The position numbers and the translations under genes were made by a program. From contig JAUXXH010000001.1 in assembly GCA_030684935.1 (NCBI GenBank), positions 124,001 through 188,000 of the forward strand: DNA of 64,000 bases, in the 5' to 3' direction. This document shows, piece by piece, positions 35,421-43,900 of this stretch; the first letter of the stretch is position 1, and every line of letters begins with the position of its first letter. Under the pieces are notes generated by a model, which was given only the letters and a program-made list of their open reading frames with translations, was not told the DNA's origin and ran no database searches. Source of the stretch: Pseudolabrys sp. GTDB taxonomy: Bacteria > Pseudomonadota > Alphaproteobacteria > Rhizobiales > Xanthobacteraceae.

Positions 35421-36563
35421 CTACTTCTTCTGCGGGAAGTATTGAGCCATCTGGGCGCAGTCGGTCTTTTCCACTTCCGATGTACCCATCGGATGGGCGA
35501 CCGAGGCCGCACGCGCTTCCTTGGCGAAGCGGTCGGCCCATTGATGGGCATCGGCCGGGGAATTGGCCTTGACCCATTTGGTGGTGGCATCGCCCAGCGC
35601 CTTGGCGAAGGCTTCCTGTTCGCTGGCGTTGAGGACGTAGATGCCGGGCTTGGACGGATCGCTGGTGCCGAACTGATCGAGCACGCGCTTGTCGTTGCAC
35701 CAGTTGATCTTGTGCTGGAACGGCAGCACTTCCTCGACAATCAGCTTTTCGATCGCCGCCTGGGTGGTCTTGTTCAGCTTGCTCCACCACTTCTGGCTCG
35801 CGCCGATCCAGTAATAATCGCCGACGATGCCGTTGATGCCGGCGACAGTGAAATACGGCGCCTGGTTGCGCACCGAATTCCAGCCGCCGAGGCTGGTGAG
35901 AAGCCCGTCCAGCACGCCGGTCTGCAAGGCCGGCGGCACGTCGCCGAAGGTCATGGTCACGGGCGACGCGCCCCAGGCGCTGAGCGCGGCGTTTTCGGCC
36001 GGGCCCATGCTGCGGATCTTGCGCGCCTTGAGATCGTCAGGCTTCTGCAACCGGTGCTTGGCGCCGGCGCCCATGTACATGCTCATGTGGGCGGTGCCGA
36101 AAACCTTGACGTTGTGCAACTTCTCGAACCGCTCCTTCAGCATGCCGACGGTCTCGAAGGTATCGAACTTTTCCATCGCCGCCGGCGTCGTCAGCAGCAT
36201 CGGGCCGGCCACCACGTTCATCCACTTGTCGCTGGCCGCGGTCTTGCCGAACTGGCCCCAGGTCATTTCGAGGTTGCCCTCGCCCATGGCTTCGAGCGCC
36301 TCGGGCACGGTATAGAGCGCCCCGGCGTGATAGATGCGCATCTCGCTGCCGGGAATGACTTCCGCCAATCGCTTCTGGAAATAGGTCTGCGAGATCGCCG
36401 CCGGGTGCGGCACCGGCGGGTGGTCGGCGACCAGGCGGATGGTGACGGGCTGCAGTTTTTCCTGAGCGGATACGTCCGCCGGACTTGCCACGACAATTGC
36501 AACTGCGGCGGCAAGCGCAAAACAACTCACACCGCTGATCGCCGGAGATAAAGATAGTTTCAT
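35421..36563 (-). CDS. dctP: TRAP transporter substrate-binding protein (operon 2)
   Basis: A 380-residue periplasmic DctP-type protein. The signal peptide (MKLSLSPAISGVSCFALAAA... ending near VSAQE, residue 34) is followed by IRLVADHPPVPHPAAISQTYFQ and the YTVPEALEAMGEGNLEMTWGQFG ligand-region segment. The sequence differs from operon 1 DctP, so the substrates probably differ. GGGAGG lies 5-6 nt before the ATG. It heads the operon dctP-dctQ-dctM, with anmK immediately downstream. Confidence 0.9.
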   Translation of the reverse strand: MKLSLSPAISGVSCFALAAAVAIVVASPADVSAQEKLQPVTIRLVADHPPVPHPAAISQTYFQKRLAEVIPGSEMRIYHAGALYTVPEALEAMGEGNLEMTWGQFGKTAASDKWMNVVAGPMLLTTPAAMEKFDTFETVGMLKERFEKLHNVKVFGTAHMSMYMGAGAKHRLQKPDDLKARKIRSMGPAENAALSAWGASPVTMTFGDVPPALQTGVLDGLLTSLGGWNSVRNQAPYFTVAGINGIVGDYYWIGASQKWWSKLNKTTQAAIEKLIVEEVLPFQHKINWCNDKRVLDQFGTSDPSKPGIYVLNASEQEAFAKALGDATTKWVKANSPADAHQWADRFAKEARAASVAHPMGTSEVEKTDCAQMAQYFPQKK

Positions 36564-36884
36564 TGTATCCTCCCAGGATGTTTCTTAGTTCCCAATTTGT
36601 TGTGCTTTTTGTACGAATATTATACCATGTGCCGTTCGGGAGTCCCGCATGCGCTGTTTTGGCGCGCCGCGCGTTCAAGGAGCGCGGTGGTTTTCGCATG
36701 CTCGAAAAGTGGTCGCCGACGCTCGGATACGATTGAGTGAGTGGAGTTTGCGGGCGAATCCCCCCGCTTTGCCTTTGCCCGCACGGCCCGCTTCCCCCCC
36801 GGACCGGGATGGGGTTAGAACGGCCCCGCCCGCCGCGTCCGCCCGGGATTCGTCCGCCGCGTCGTCGGCCCGCCAGAGTTGAGC
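36564..36884. other. Divergent intergenic region, TRAP operon 2 / tyrS
   Basis: About 320 bp with no credible gene. The half nearest dctP is AT-rich and holds the extended -10 element annotated separately. The half nearest tyrS is GC-rich, with C- and G-runs (around 36790-36850), and shows no clear promoter to my eye. No tRNA, repeat or small ORF with a good ribosome site is seen. Confidence 0.6.
36619..36627 (-). promoter_or_regulatory. Extended -10 promoter of TRAP operon 2
   Basis: On the minus strand TGGTATAAT: a perfect -10 hexamer (36624-36619) preceded by the TGN extension. No good -35 is seen 16-18 nt upstream, as expected for an extended -10 promoter. The leader to the dctP ATG at 36563 would be about 50 nt. 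The surrounding AT-rich GTACGAATATTATACC could also hold an operator. Confidence 0.45.
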
Positions 36885-38141
36885 ATGACCGCCTACACAT
36901 CCGATTTCCTGAATATCCTCGCCGAGCGTGGCTTCATCCATCAGGTGTCGGAACCCGATGCCCTGGACGCCCGCGCCAAGGACGGCACGCTCACCGCCTA
37001 TATCGGCTACGACTGCACCGCGCCGTCGCTGCACATCGGCCACTTGCTGCCGACCATGATGCTGTACTGGCTGCAGCAGACCGGCCACCGGCCGATCGCG
37101 CTGATGGGCGGCGGCACCACCCGCGTCGGCGATCCGTCCGGCAAGGACGAGACCCGCCGCGTGCTGAGCGAAGAAGCCATCAACGAGAACCTGCGCAGCA
37201 TCCGCAAGACCTTCTCGAAGTTTCTCAAGTTCGAGGGCGACGGTGGCAATGCCATCATGGCCAACAATGCCGACTGGCTGAATACGCTCAACTACATCGA
37301 TTTCCTGCGCGACGTCGGCCGCCACTTCTCGGTCAACCGCATGCTGTCGTTCGATTCGGTGAAGCTGCGGCTGGAGCGTCAGCACGAACTGTCGTTCCTG
37401 GAATTCAACTACATGATCCTCCAGGCCTATGACTTCGTCGAGTTGAACAAGCGCTACGGCTGCGCGCTGCAGATGGGCGGCTCCGACCAGTGGGGCAACA
37501 TCGTCAACGGCATCGATCTCGGCCGCCGCATGAACAATGCGCATCTGTTCGCGCTGACGGCGCCGCTGATCACCACGGCGTCGGGCGCCAAGATGGGAAA
37601 GACCGCCGCCGGCGCGGTCTGGCTCAACGCGGATCTGGTGAGCCCCTATGATTACTGGCAGTTCTGGCGCAACACCGAAGACGGCGATGTCGGCCGGTTC
37701 CTCAAATTGTTCACGGTGATGCCGCTCGACGAGATCGCGCGGCTGTCGGCGCTTCAGGGTGCCGAAATCAACGAGGCCAAGAAAGTACTGGCGACCGAGG
37801 CGACCGCTCTGATGCACGGCCGCGACGCCGCCGCCGAGGCCGGCGACACCTCGCGCAAGACTTTCGAGGAGGGTTCTTTCGCCGGGGCTTTGCCGACGGT
37901 CGAGATCGCCCGCGCCGAACTCGAGGCCGGCATCGGCGTGCTGACCGCATTCGCGGACAAGACCGCACTGGCGTCATCGAACGGCGACGCGCGCCGCCAG
38001 ATCAAGGCCGGCGGGCTGAAGGTCAACGACGCTACCGTCGGCGACGACAAGATGATGCTGACGGCGAAGGATCTGACGGCGGACGGCGTGATCAAGCTGT
38101 CGCTCGGCCGCAAGAAGCACGTGCTGCTGAAGCCGGTGTGA
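36885..38141 (+). CDS. tyrS: Tyrosyl-tRNA synthetase
   Basis: A 418-residue class Ic aminoacyl-tRNA synthetase that charges tRNA-Tyr. The HIGH motif HIGH is at residues 50-53, and the KMSKS position reads KMGKT (from residue 236), as in many Tyr[18 protein letters not shown] is the tyrosine-binding region. The C-terminal S4-like domain ([16 protein letters not shown]...) ends in [11 protein letters not shown]. Length is normal. ATG at 36885; an upstream TTG at 36879 is not needed. Convergent with the AsmA-like gene. Confidence 0.95.
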   Translation: MTAYTSDFLNILAERGFIHQVSEPDALDARAKDGTLTAYIGYDCTAPSLHIGHLLPTMMLYWLQQTGHRPIALMGGGTTRVGDPSGKDETRRVLSEEAINENLRSIRKTFSKFLKFEGDGGNAIMANNADWLNTLNYIDFLRDVGRHFSVNRMLSFDSVKLRLERQHELSFLEFNYMILQAYDFVELNKRYGCALQMGGSDQWGNIVNGIDLGRRMNNAHLFALTAPLITTASGAKMGKTAAGAVWLNADLVSPYDYWQFWRNTEDGDVGRFLKLFTVMPLDEIARLSALQGAEINEAKKVLATEATALMHGRDAAAEAGDTSRKTFEEGSFAGALPTVEIARAELEAGIGVLTAFADKTALASSNGDARRQIKAGGLKVNDATVGDDKMMLTAKDLTADGVIKLSLGRKKHVLLKPV

Positions 38142-38174
38142 TAACGGCTTGAATACAGCGAGGCCCTACCCGCC

Positions 38175-41100
38175 TCACCGCGTCGGAATGAAATTGCGGT
38201 CGAAGGTGCCGGGCGACGGAATGAACTTGCGCAACAGGCCGGGCGCGATCGCGGTCACGGGATTGACCGAAATGCGCGGCGCATTGGGCGGGCCGACCGC
38301 CTCATAGGTGATGCCGAGCAGGCCCTCGTTGCTGCCGCCGCCGAGGAACAGGCCGAGGATCGGAATCTGCCCGAACATGTTGTTGAGGCCGTAGAACGGC
38401 ACGAAAGTGCCGCGCAGATGCACGTCGTCGCGGACATAGTCGATATTGCCCTCGATGGTGGCGCCGACCAGCGGCCCGCGCACCACGCCATCGCGCACCG
38501 CCATCCGGCCCGCGATCCGGGTGAAATCGGCACGGAATTCGGTAAATTCCACGACGCCCTGCCCGGCGCCCGGCGCGCCGGACACCACGCGGTCGAGCGC
38601 CGGCTCGCCGCGCACCGAGAAATTGCGCAGGAACAGCGTGCCGATCTGCGGCGCCGGATCCTGCGATGGCGGGTCCATAGCGACCCAGATCTGGCCGCCG
38701 AACATCCGCGGATACATGTCCGTGAAGCGGAGCAGCGATCCGGCGTCGTCGGTCTCGAAATAGACCACCGGCTTGTTGTCGCGGGCGCGTACCCGCATGT
38801 CGCCGTTCAGCGCCGTGCCGCGGCCGATCTTGGAGGCCAGGCTGAAGCTGCGGATGCGGCCATTGCGGCGCGACAGTTTGAGGTCGAGTCCGCGCAGCGT
38901 CTCGCCGCCGTGCCCGGCCACGGTGCCGATCCGGACATCGAGTTCGAGATCGGTCGAGGCCGCCTGCTTCTGCTTTGCCTTGTCGGCCCCGCCGCCGGCG
39001 AGCGAAGCCTTGATGAAATTGCGGCCGTCATAGACGTCGCCGCGCATTGTCACCCGCAAAGCGCCATCGCTTGTGCGATCGGCCTTGACCGAGCCCTTGT
39101 CGCCGTCCGACAGACTGAACACCGGAAAATTCGCCGCGGCAATCTCGTTGTCGGCATCGAACTCGACCGACCCCTTCACCGAAACGCCGCCGCCCTCGAC
39201 GTTCATGTCGTCGAAGCGCATCGATTTTCCGGACTTGATCATCGTGTAGGTGGCGCGCGCCGCCCGCCCGGCCGGCTTCACCCATCCCGGCAGCAGATTG
39301 TCGATCTTGACCGGCGTCAGATCCGCATCGACGTTCATGCGGTCGTCTTTGTTGCCGGCGCCGACGATGCCATTGACCTTGATCGGGATCGTGCCGGTGA
39401 CGGCAGTACCGAAGTCCAGGCCAAGCCGCTTGCGCGCCGCTTCGTCGATCGAGGCGGTCAGCCGCAATTCGGCATTGGCAGCGTTCTTCTGCTTATGCAG
39501 GTCGATGCTGGCCGGCATGCCGTTCAGCTTGACGTCGCCCTTGACCTGATAGCCGCCACCGCCAGCGATGACGCGCAGCGACGACGCCTCGACCTTCTGC
39601 CCGAGCAGCATGTTATCGGCGGCGAAATTGGTCAGGTCGGCGGTGATGCCATAGGTCACGGAATCGTCCGGAGCCGTCTTGCCGAGCAGCATGTTCACCG
39701 TGGTCTGGGCGGCGATGGTGCCGCGGGTCGCATCGGGATCGAGCGCCAGCGCGACGGTACCGCGCAGCGCATCGGATGCGAGCAGCGTGGCCGCCGCCGG
39801 CATGGTGCCGTCGATGCGGAACGTGGCGGTCGCCGGCGTCGGCGTGAGATGGGTGTCGGCAATGGAAAACACGCCGCTGGCGATGCTGAGCTTGCGCCCC
39901 GGCGCCACTTCGACGGTGCCGCGGCCCAGATTGATCGCCGCGGTCCGTCCGGTCACGCGCACCGTGAGGTCGGCGTCGCGGATAGCCGGTAGCCGTTCGA
40001 CCGGCTGCAAGGTGGTGCCGCTGGTCTCGATATCGACCGACAGACCGTCGTCGGCCATTGGCGGGCCGTTGTCGCTGTATTGCGGCAGCGGCGCGTTGCC
40101 GGCGATCACGACGCGCTCGACCATGCCGTCGCTCATGTTGGCTTCGACCCAGGAGCGCACGCCGCTGGCGACAAAGACCGGCCAGGCCCGCTTCAGCACC
40201 GACATCGGCATGCGCGTCGCGGCGACGCCGAAGGCCAGATTGGGCTCTGTGCCGGAATAATCCAGACTGCCGCTGACGGCGATGCCGAGATTATACCGGG
40301 GCCGTGTATCGACGCGATTGAAGTCGGCCTGGTCGAGGCTGACGCGTTTTTTCTCGAGGTCGATGCGCGCCGCCAGCGCCACCCGGTTGAAGGCGAAGCT
40401 TTCGGCCCCGCCGGAGGCCAGGATGATCGGATCGATGACCGGATCGCCGCGCACCATACTAAGTCGCCATTCGCCGCCCTGATCGGCCGGCGCGTCCACC
40501 GTCGCCTGCAACGTGAACTGGTTGCCGGCCGACTTGATCTGAAACGGCATCACCAGACTGCGGCGGCGGGAGTCCCAGTTGAAGCGAATGTCGGCCCCGT
40601 CGATCGGGATGCTCGCGCTCTCGTTGCTTCGGTTGATCACGGCACCCGTTTCGGCGATCAGGTGGCCGTGTACGACTTGCGGCGTGCCATCCGGCAGAAT
40701 TTCCGCACGCACCGTCGCCGACAGCGGCAGATCGACGTCGAGGGCGCCATCGTCGAGCCGCAGCGCCAGCAGAATATCGCGGGTGGCGAGCTTGCGAGCC
40801 TCGATGCCGATGGCCCGGATGCCACCGGAAAGCGGACGCATCGCCGCGCTCAGTTGCCACAGCCGCTCGGGATTGTCCGACTCGATGCGGAAGATCACGC
40901 CGCCGGTCGTCGGCCGCGTCAGCGTCACGTTGATCCGGTCGAAGGTCCAGCGTTTGCCGTTACGCTGGTCGTCAACGGTCAGGCTGCCGTTCTTGAGGCC
41001 AAGCTCCTGCAACTCATGGCCATCGAGGCCGCTGGCGCCAACGCCATCCAGCCAGGTCAGCACACCGGCGACATTGTCCAGCCCTTCGCGCAATTTGGTC

Positions 41101-41714
41101 TGCGGCGTGACTGGATCGACGGATTCGAGCGGACGCGTTGGCGCAATCGGTGTTGCGGTGGCGATCGGCCGTTTGTCGGCACCGGCGAAGACCGTCACCT
41201 GGCCGTCGCTTTCGATCCTGACCGACATCTCGGCGCCGACCAGATTGAGGCTCTGCGCCCGCATGCGACCGCCGAGCAGGCCGAGCACAGAGATGCCGAC
41301 CTCGGCCTTTGGCGCGCTCGCCACCACAGTGCCGTCGGGATCGCGCACGACGATGTCGCGCATCCGCAACGACGTTCGGCCGTTGTCGTCGCGCTCGAGT
41401 TGCGTACCGCCGACCACCACCGTGTGGGTGCCGCCGAAATTCTCCTCGATCGCCGACTTCAGCCACGGCGTCGCCATGTCCAGATCGATCGGCCCGCTCG
41501 ACAGCCGCCACCACAGACCGGCGGCGGCGATGCTCGCCAGAACAACCGAGAACCCGGTCGCCCAGATCAGGCGCCGGATCAACGGGCGGCGCAAGAAGTC
41601 GAACACACCCCGGCGCAAAGCCGGATGGCGGCGGCCGCGACGGTGCGGACCCGCGTCCGCGTCGTGCGGATGATGGGCCGGATGCTTGCTGTGGGTGCGG
41701 TGCTTGCCCGTCAT
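38175..41714 (-). CDS. AsmA-like / DUF3971 large envelope protein
   Basis: A 1179-residue protein of the AsmA-like superfamily (DUF3971 and AsmA-like C-terminal). Residues 1-50 are basic and His-rich and cytoplasmic, followed by one membrane segment (LIRRLIWATGFSVVLASIAAAGLWW, about 46-70), and then over 1000 residues of beta-rich repeats facing the periplasm. Such proteins (YhdP, TamB kin) form hydrophobic grooves that carry phospholipids to the outer membrane. The C-terminus (GLFLGGGSNEGLLGITYEAVGPPNAP) is a family signature. It has no operon partner and is convergent with tyrS. Confidence 0.85.
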   Translation of the reverse strand: MTGKHRTHSKHPAHHPHDADAGPHRRGRRHPALRRGVFDFLRRPLIRRLIWATGFSVVLASIAAAGLWWRLSSGPIDLDMATPWLKSAIEENFGGTHTVVVGGTQLERDDNGRTSLRMRDIVVRDPDGTVVASAPKAEVGISVLGLLGGRMRAQSLNLVGAEMSVRIESDGQVTVFAGADKRPIATATPIAPTRPLESVDPVTPQTKLREGLDNVAGVLTWLDGVGASGLDGHELQELGLKNGSLTVDDQRNGKRWTFDRINVTLTRPTTGGVIFRIESDNPERLWQLSAAMRPLSGGIRAIGIEARKLATRDILLALRLDDGALDVDLPLSATVRAEILPDGTPQVVHGHLIAETGAVINRSNESASIPIDGADIRFNWDSRRRSLVMPFQIKSAGNQFTLQATVDAPADQGGEWRLSMVRGDPVIDPIILASGGAESFAFNRVALAARIDLEKKRVSLDQADFNRVDTRPRYNLGIAVSGSLDYSGTEPNLAFGVAATRMPMSVLKRAWPVFVASGVRSWVEANMSDGMVERVVIAGNAPLPQYSDNGPPMADDGLSVDIETSGTTLQPVERLPAIRDADLTVRVTGRTAAINLGRGTVEVAPGRKLSIASGVFSIADTHLTPTPATATFRIDGTMPAAATLLASDALRGTVALALDPDATRGTIAAQTTVNMLLGKTAPDDSVTYGITADLTNFAADNMLLGQKVEASSLRVIAGGGGYQVKGDVKLNGMPASIDLHKQKNAANAELRLTASIDEAARKRLGLDFGTAVTGTIPIKVNGIVGAGNKDDRMNVDADLTPVKIDNLLPGWVKPAGRAARATYTMIKSGKSMRFDDMNVEGGGVSVKGSVEFDADNEIAAANFPVFSLSDGDKGSVKADRTSDGALRVTMRGDVYDGRNFIKASLAGGGADKAKQKQAASTDLELDVRIGTVAGHGGETLRGLDLKLSRRNGRIRSFSLASKIGRGTALNGDMRVRARDNKPVVYFETDDAGSLLRFTDMYPRMFGGQIWVAMDPPSQDPAPQIGTLFLRNFSVRGEPALDRVVSGAPGAGQGVVEFTEFRADFTRIAGRMAVRDGVVRGPLVGATIEGNIDYVRDDVHLRGTFVPFYGLNNMFGQIPILGLFLGGGSNEGLLGITYEAVGPPNAPRISVNPVTAIAPGLLRKFIPSPGTFDRNFIPTR

Positions 41715-41876
41715 CCCGCGTGGGCGCCTCTCATTCGGCGCCCGAAGCGCCCCCGGCCCAGGGCAGACGCGTCACCCGGCACGACCCCTGAATCGGTTCT
41801 GTGGAACCCGTTGCGTCCCCTGGACACAAGTGGCATTGCCGACATTGACCGGTCGAAAACGACGAAAGGAAGGCAT

Positions 41877-42359
41877 ATGGCCCAGACCTTGGCGCAGAAC
41901 CTCGAAGCGGGCGTGAAAGCGCCGGCGTTCAGCCTGGGCCGTGACGGCGGCACGACCGTGTCGTTGAAAGACTTCAAGGGCCGCAAGCTTGTCCTCTATT
42001 TCTACCCGAAGGCCGACACGCCGGGCTGCACCACAGAAGCTATCGCCTTTTCCAGGCTTCAGGCCGACTTTGCCAAGGCAGGAGCCGACATTCTCGGCAT
42101 CTCGGCCGATTCGGTCGCTGCACAGGACAAATTCAAGGCCAAGCACAACCTCACCGTGGCCCTCGGCTCCGACGAGTCGAAGGCGATGCTGGAAGCCTAT
42201 GGTGCTTGGGGCGAGAAATCGATGTATGGGCGCAAATTCATGGGCGTCATCCGCAAGACATTTCTCATCGGCCCCGACGGCCGGGTCGCCAAGGTGTGGC
42301 CCAAGGTCAAGGTAGCGGGCCACGCCGAGGCCGTGCTGGAAGCCGTGAGGGCCCTGTAA
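41877..42359 (+). CDS. Bcp/PrxQ-type peroxiredoxin
   Basis: A 160-residue thiol peroxidase of the Bcp/PrxQ family that reduces peroxides using thioredoxin or another thiol. The peroxidatic cysteine is C51 in YPKADTPGCTTEA. The resolving cysteine that E. coli Bcp has five residues later is replaced by Ile, and no other Cys exists, so it must work as a 1-Cys enzyme. AAGGAAGG precedes the ATG. The longer ORF beginning at 40080 is a shadow of the AsmA-like gene. It is divergent from that gene. Confidence 0.93.
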   Translation: MAQTLAQNLEAGVKAPAFSLGRDGGTTVSLKDFKGRKLVLYFYPKADTPGCTTEAIAFSRLQADFAKAGADILGISADSVAAQDKFKAKHNLTVALGSDESKAMLEAYGAWGEKSMYGRKFMGVIRKTFLIGPDGRVAKVWPKVKVAGHAEAVLEAVRAL

Positions 42360-42488
42360 TCATCTGGAGTTCCAGCGGAATCCCACATTGCCGCGGCGCG
42401 GGATTACTAAAATTTTAACCTAATGCGACTGTTATCGGAGGGCTGGCGCCGGCTTTTTAACCCTCGGCCGACCGGCCGGGATCCGTCT

Positions 42489-43820
42489 ATGTCGCTTTCG
42501 CACCATGCCAGAACCGAGCAGACGCCGCGCTATCCGCAGCCTCGCCTGCAGTCGGCTGCCGACATGTCGCGGCACGTCCAGCGCGCCCAGAATTCCTCCG
42601 GCGACTACACGCTGGGGCATGGCGGACGTCAGGTTCGCATCGGTCCGGTCGCCTTCTGGATCGTCGTCGGTACGCTGGTGGTGATGGGCGTCTGGTCAAT
42701 CGCCACGGGCAGTTATTTTGCCTTCCGCGAGGACGTGCTCACGCGCCTGATCGGCCGCCAGGCCGAAATGCAATTTGCCTATGAGGACCGCATCGCCGAG
42801 TTACGCGGCCAGGTCGACCGAATCACCAGCCGGCAATTGCTCGACCAGGAACAGTTCGAAAAGAAACTCAACGTCCTGCTGCAACGGCAGGCGCAGCTGG
42901 AAGCCCGCACCGCGGCGCTGGCGGGCGACAGCATCACCACCGGTTCGATCCGGCCGAGCCGGGCGCCGGTGGCCGAAACGCCGGCCACGCGGACGCCCAG
43001 GGCTTCGCCGATCAGCGACAAGGTCATTTTCATCGCCCCGCCCGACCGCGAGGCACGGCTTGAATCACGCGACCTGCAAGTCGCCGCCCGCACCGCCGAT
43101 CGTGGCACTGGCGCCGGGCTCGATGGCATTCTGGCGCGCGTCTCGGCCGCGCTCGACAAGGTCGAGACCAAGCAGACTGCTACCCTCACCGATATGGAAG
43201 TGCAGGTCGACACCAAAGCGCGGCATATCCGCGGTGTGCTCGCCGAACTCGGCGTCGACATCGGCAAGGTCGCACCGGCCGGTGTCGGCGGTCCCTTCGT
43301 CCCGGTCAAGGCGCCGTCATCGGGCGCCAGCGCGTTCGAGCGGCAGCTCTACCGGATCCACTTCGGCCGCGCGCAGATCGGCCGTTATGCGCAGACGCTG
43401 GTCACCGTGCCGGTGCGCCGGCCGGTCAAGGGCGAACTCGACATGAGTTCCCCGTTCGGCATGCGCATGGACCCGTTTCTCGGCCGGCCGGCTCTGCACA
43501 GCGGTCTCGACATCCGCGGCGATACCGGCGAGCCGGTTCAGGCCACGGCGAATGGCCGGGTGACCACGGCCGGCCGCGAAGGCGGCTACGGCAATCTGGT
43601 CGAGATCAACCACGGCAACGGCATCACCACCCGCTACGCCCACCTGCATACGATCGGCGTCAAAGTCGGCCAGCAGGTGCGCATCGGCCAGGTGATCGGC
43701 ACGATCGGATCGACCGGACGCTCGACCGGCCCGCATCTGCATTACGAGACACGCATCAACGACGAGGCGGTCAATCCGCAGCGCTTCCTGCGCGCCGGCC
43801 TGCGGCTGGGGAACATTTGA
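42489..43820 (+). CDS. M23-family peptidase (LytM/NlpD-like), membrane-anchored
   Basis: A 443-residue protein. A short cytoplasmic N-terminus is followed by one transmembrane segment (VAFWIVVGTLVVMGVWSIA), a coiled coil (about residues 80-130), a Pro/Arg-rich linker and a C-terminal M23 domain with HSGLD (His337) and GPHLHYE (His416 and His418). These zinc ligands are present, so it is probably an active endopeptidase that cuts peptidoglycan crosslinks. The start is uncertain: ATG at 42489 has GGGAT upstream, and an earlier ATG at 42423 would add 22 residues. It lies 130 bp after the peroxiredoxin gene. Confidence 0.88.
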   Translation: MSLSHHARTEQTPRYPQPRLQSAADMSRHVQRAQNSSGDYTLGHGGRQVRIGPVAFWIVVGTLVVMGVWSIATGSYFAFREDVLTRLIGRQAEMQFAYEDRIAELRGQVDRITSRQLLDQEQFEKKLNVLLQRQAQLEARTAALAGDSITTGSIRPSRAPVAETPATRTPRASPISDKVIFIAPPDREARLESRDLQVAARTADRGTGAGLDGILARVSAALDKVETKQTATLTDMEVQVDTKARHIRGVLAELGVDIGKVAPAGVGGPFVPVKAPSSGASAFERQLYRIHFGRAQIGRYAQTLVTVPVRRPVKGELDMSSPFGMRMDPFLGRPALHSGLDIRGDTGEPVQATANGRVTTAGREGGYGNLVEINHGNGITTRYAHLHTIGVKVGQQVRIGQVIGTIGSTGRSTGPHLHYETRINDEAVNPQRFLRAGLRLGNI

Positions 43821-43900
43821 CGCAAGCGTCGCGGGTTGCCATCCAAACCTGCTTGTAACAAAAGTCTCCGGCACAGATCGCGATTCCGCCGGGAGACGCC

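Noticed and set aside
40080-41876. In-frame extension upstream of the peroxiredoxin gene
   Set aside because: It overlaps the AsmA-like gene antisense and has no motif; the peroxiredoxin begins at 41877 with a good ribosome site.
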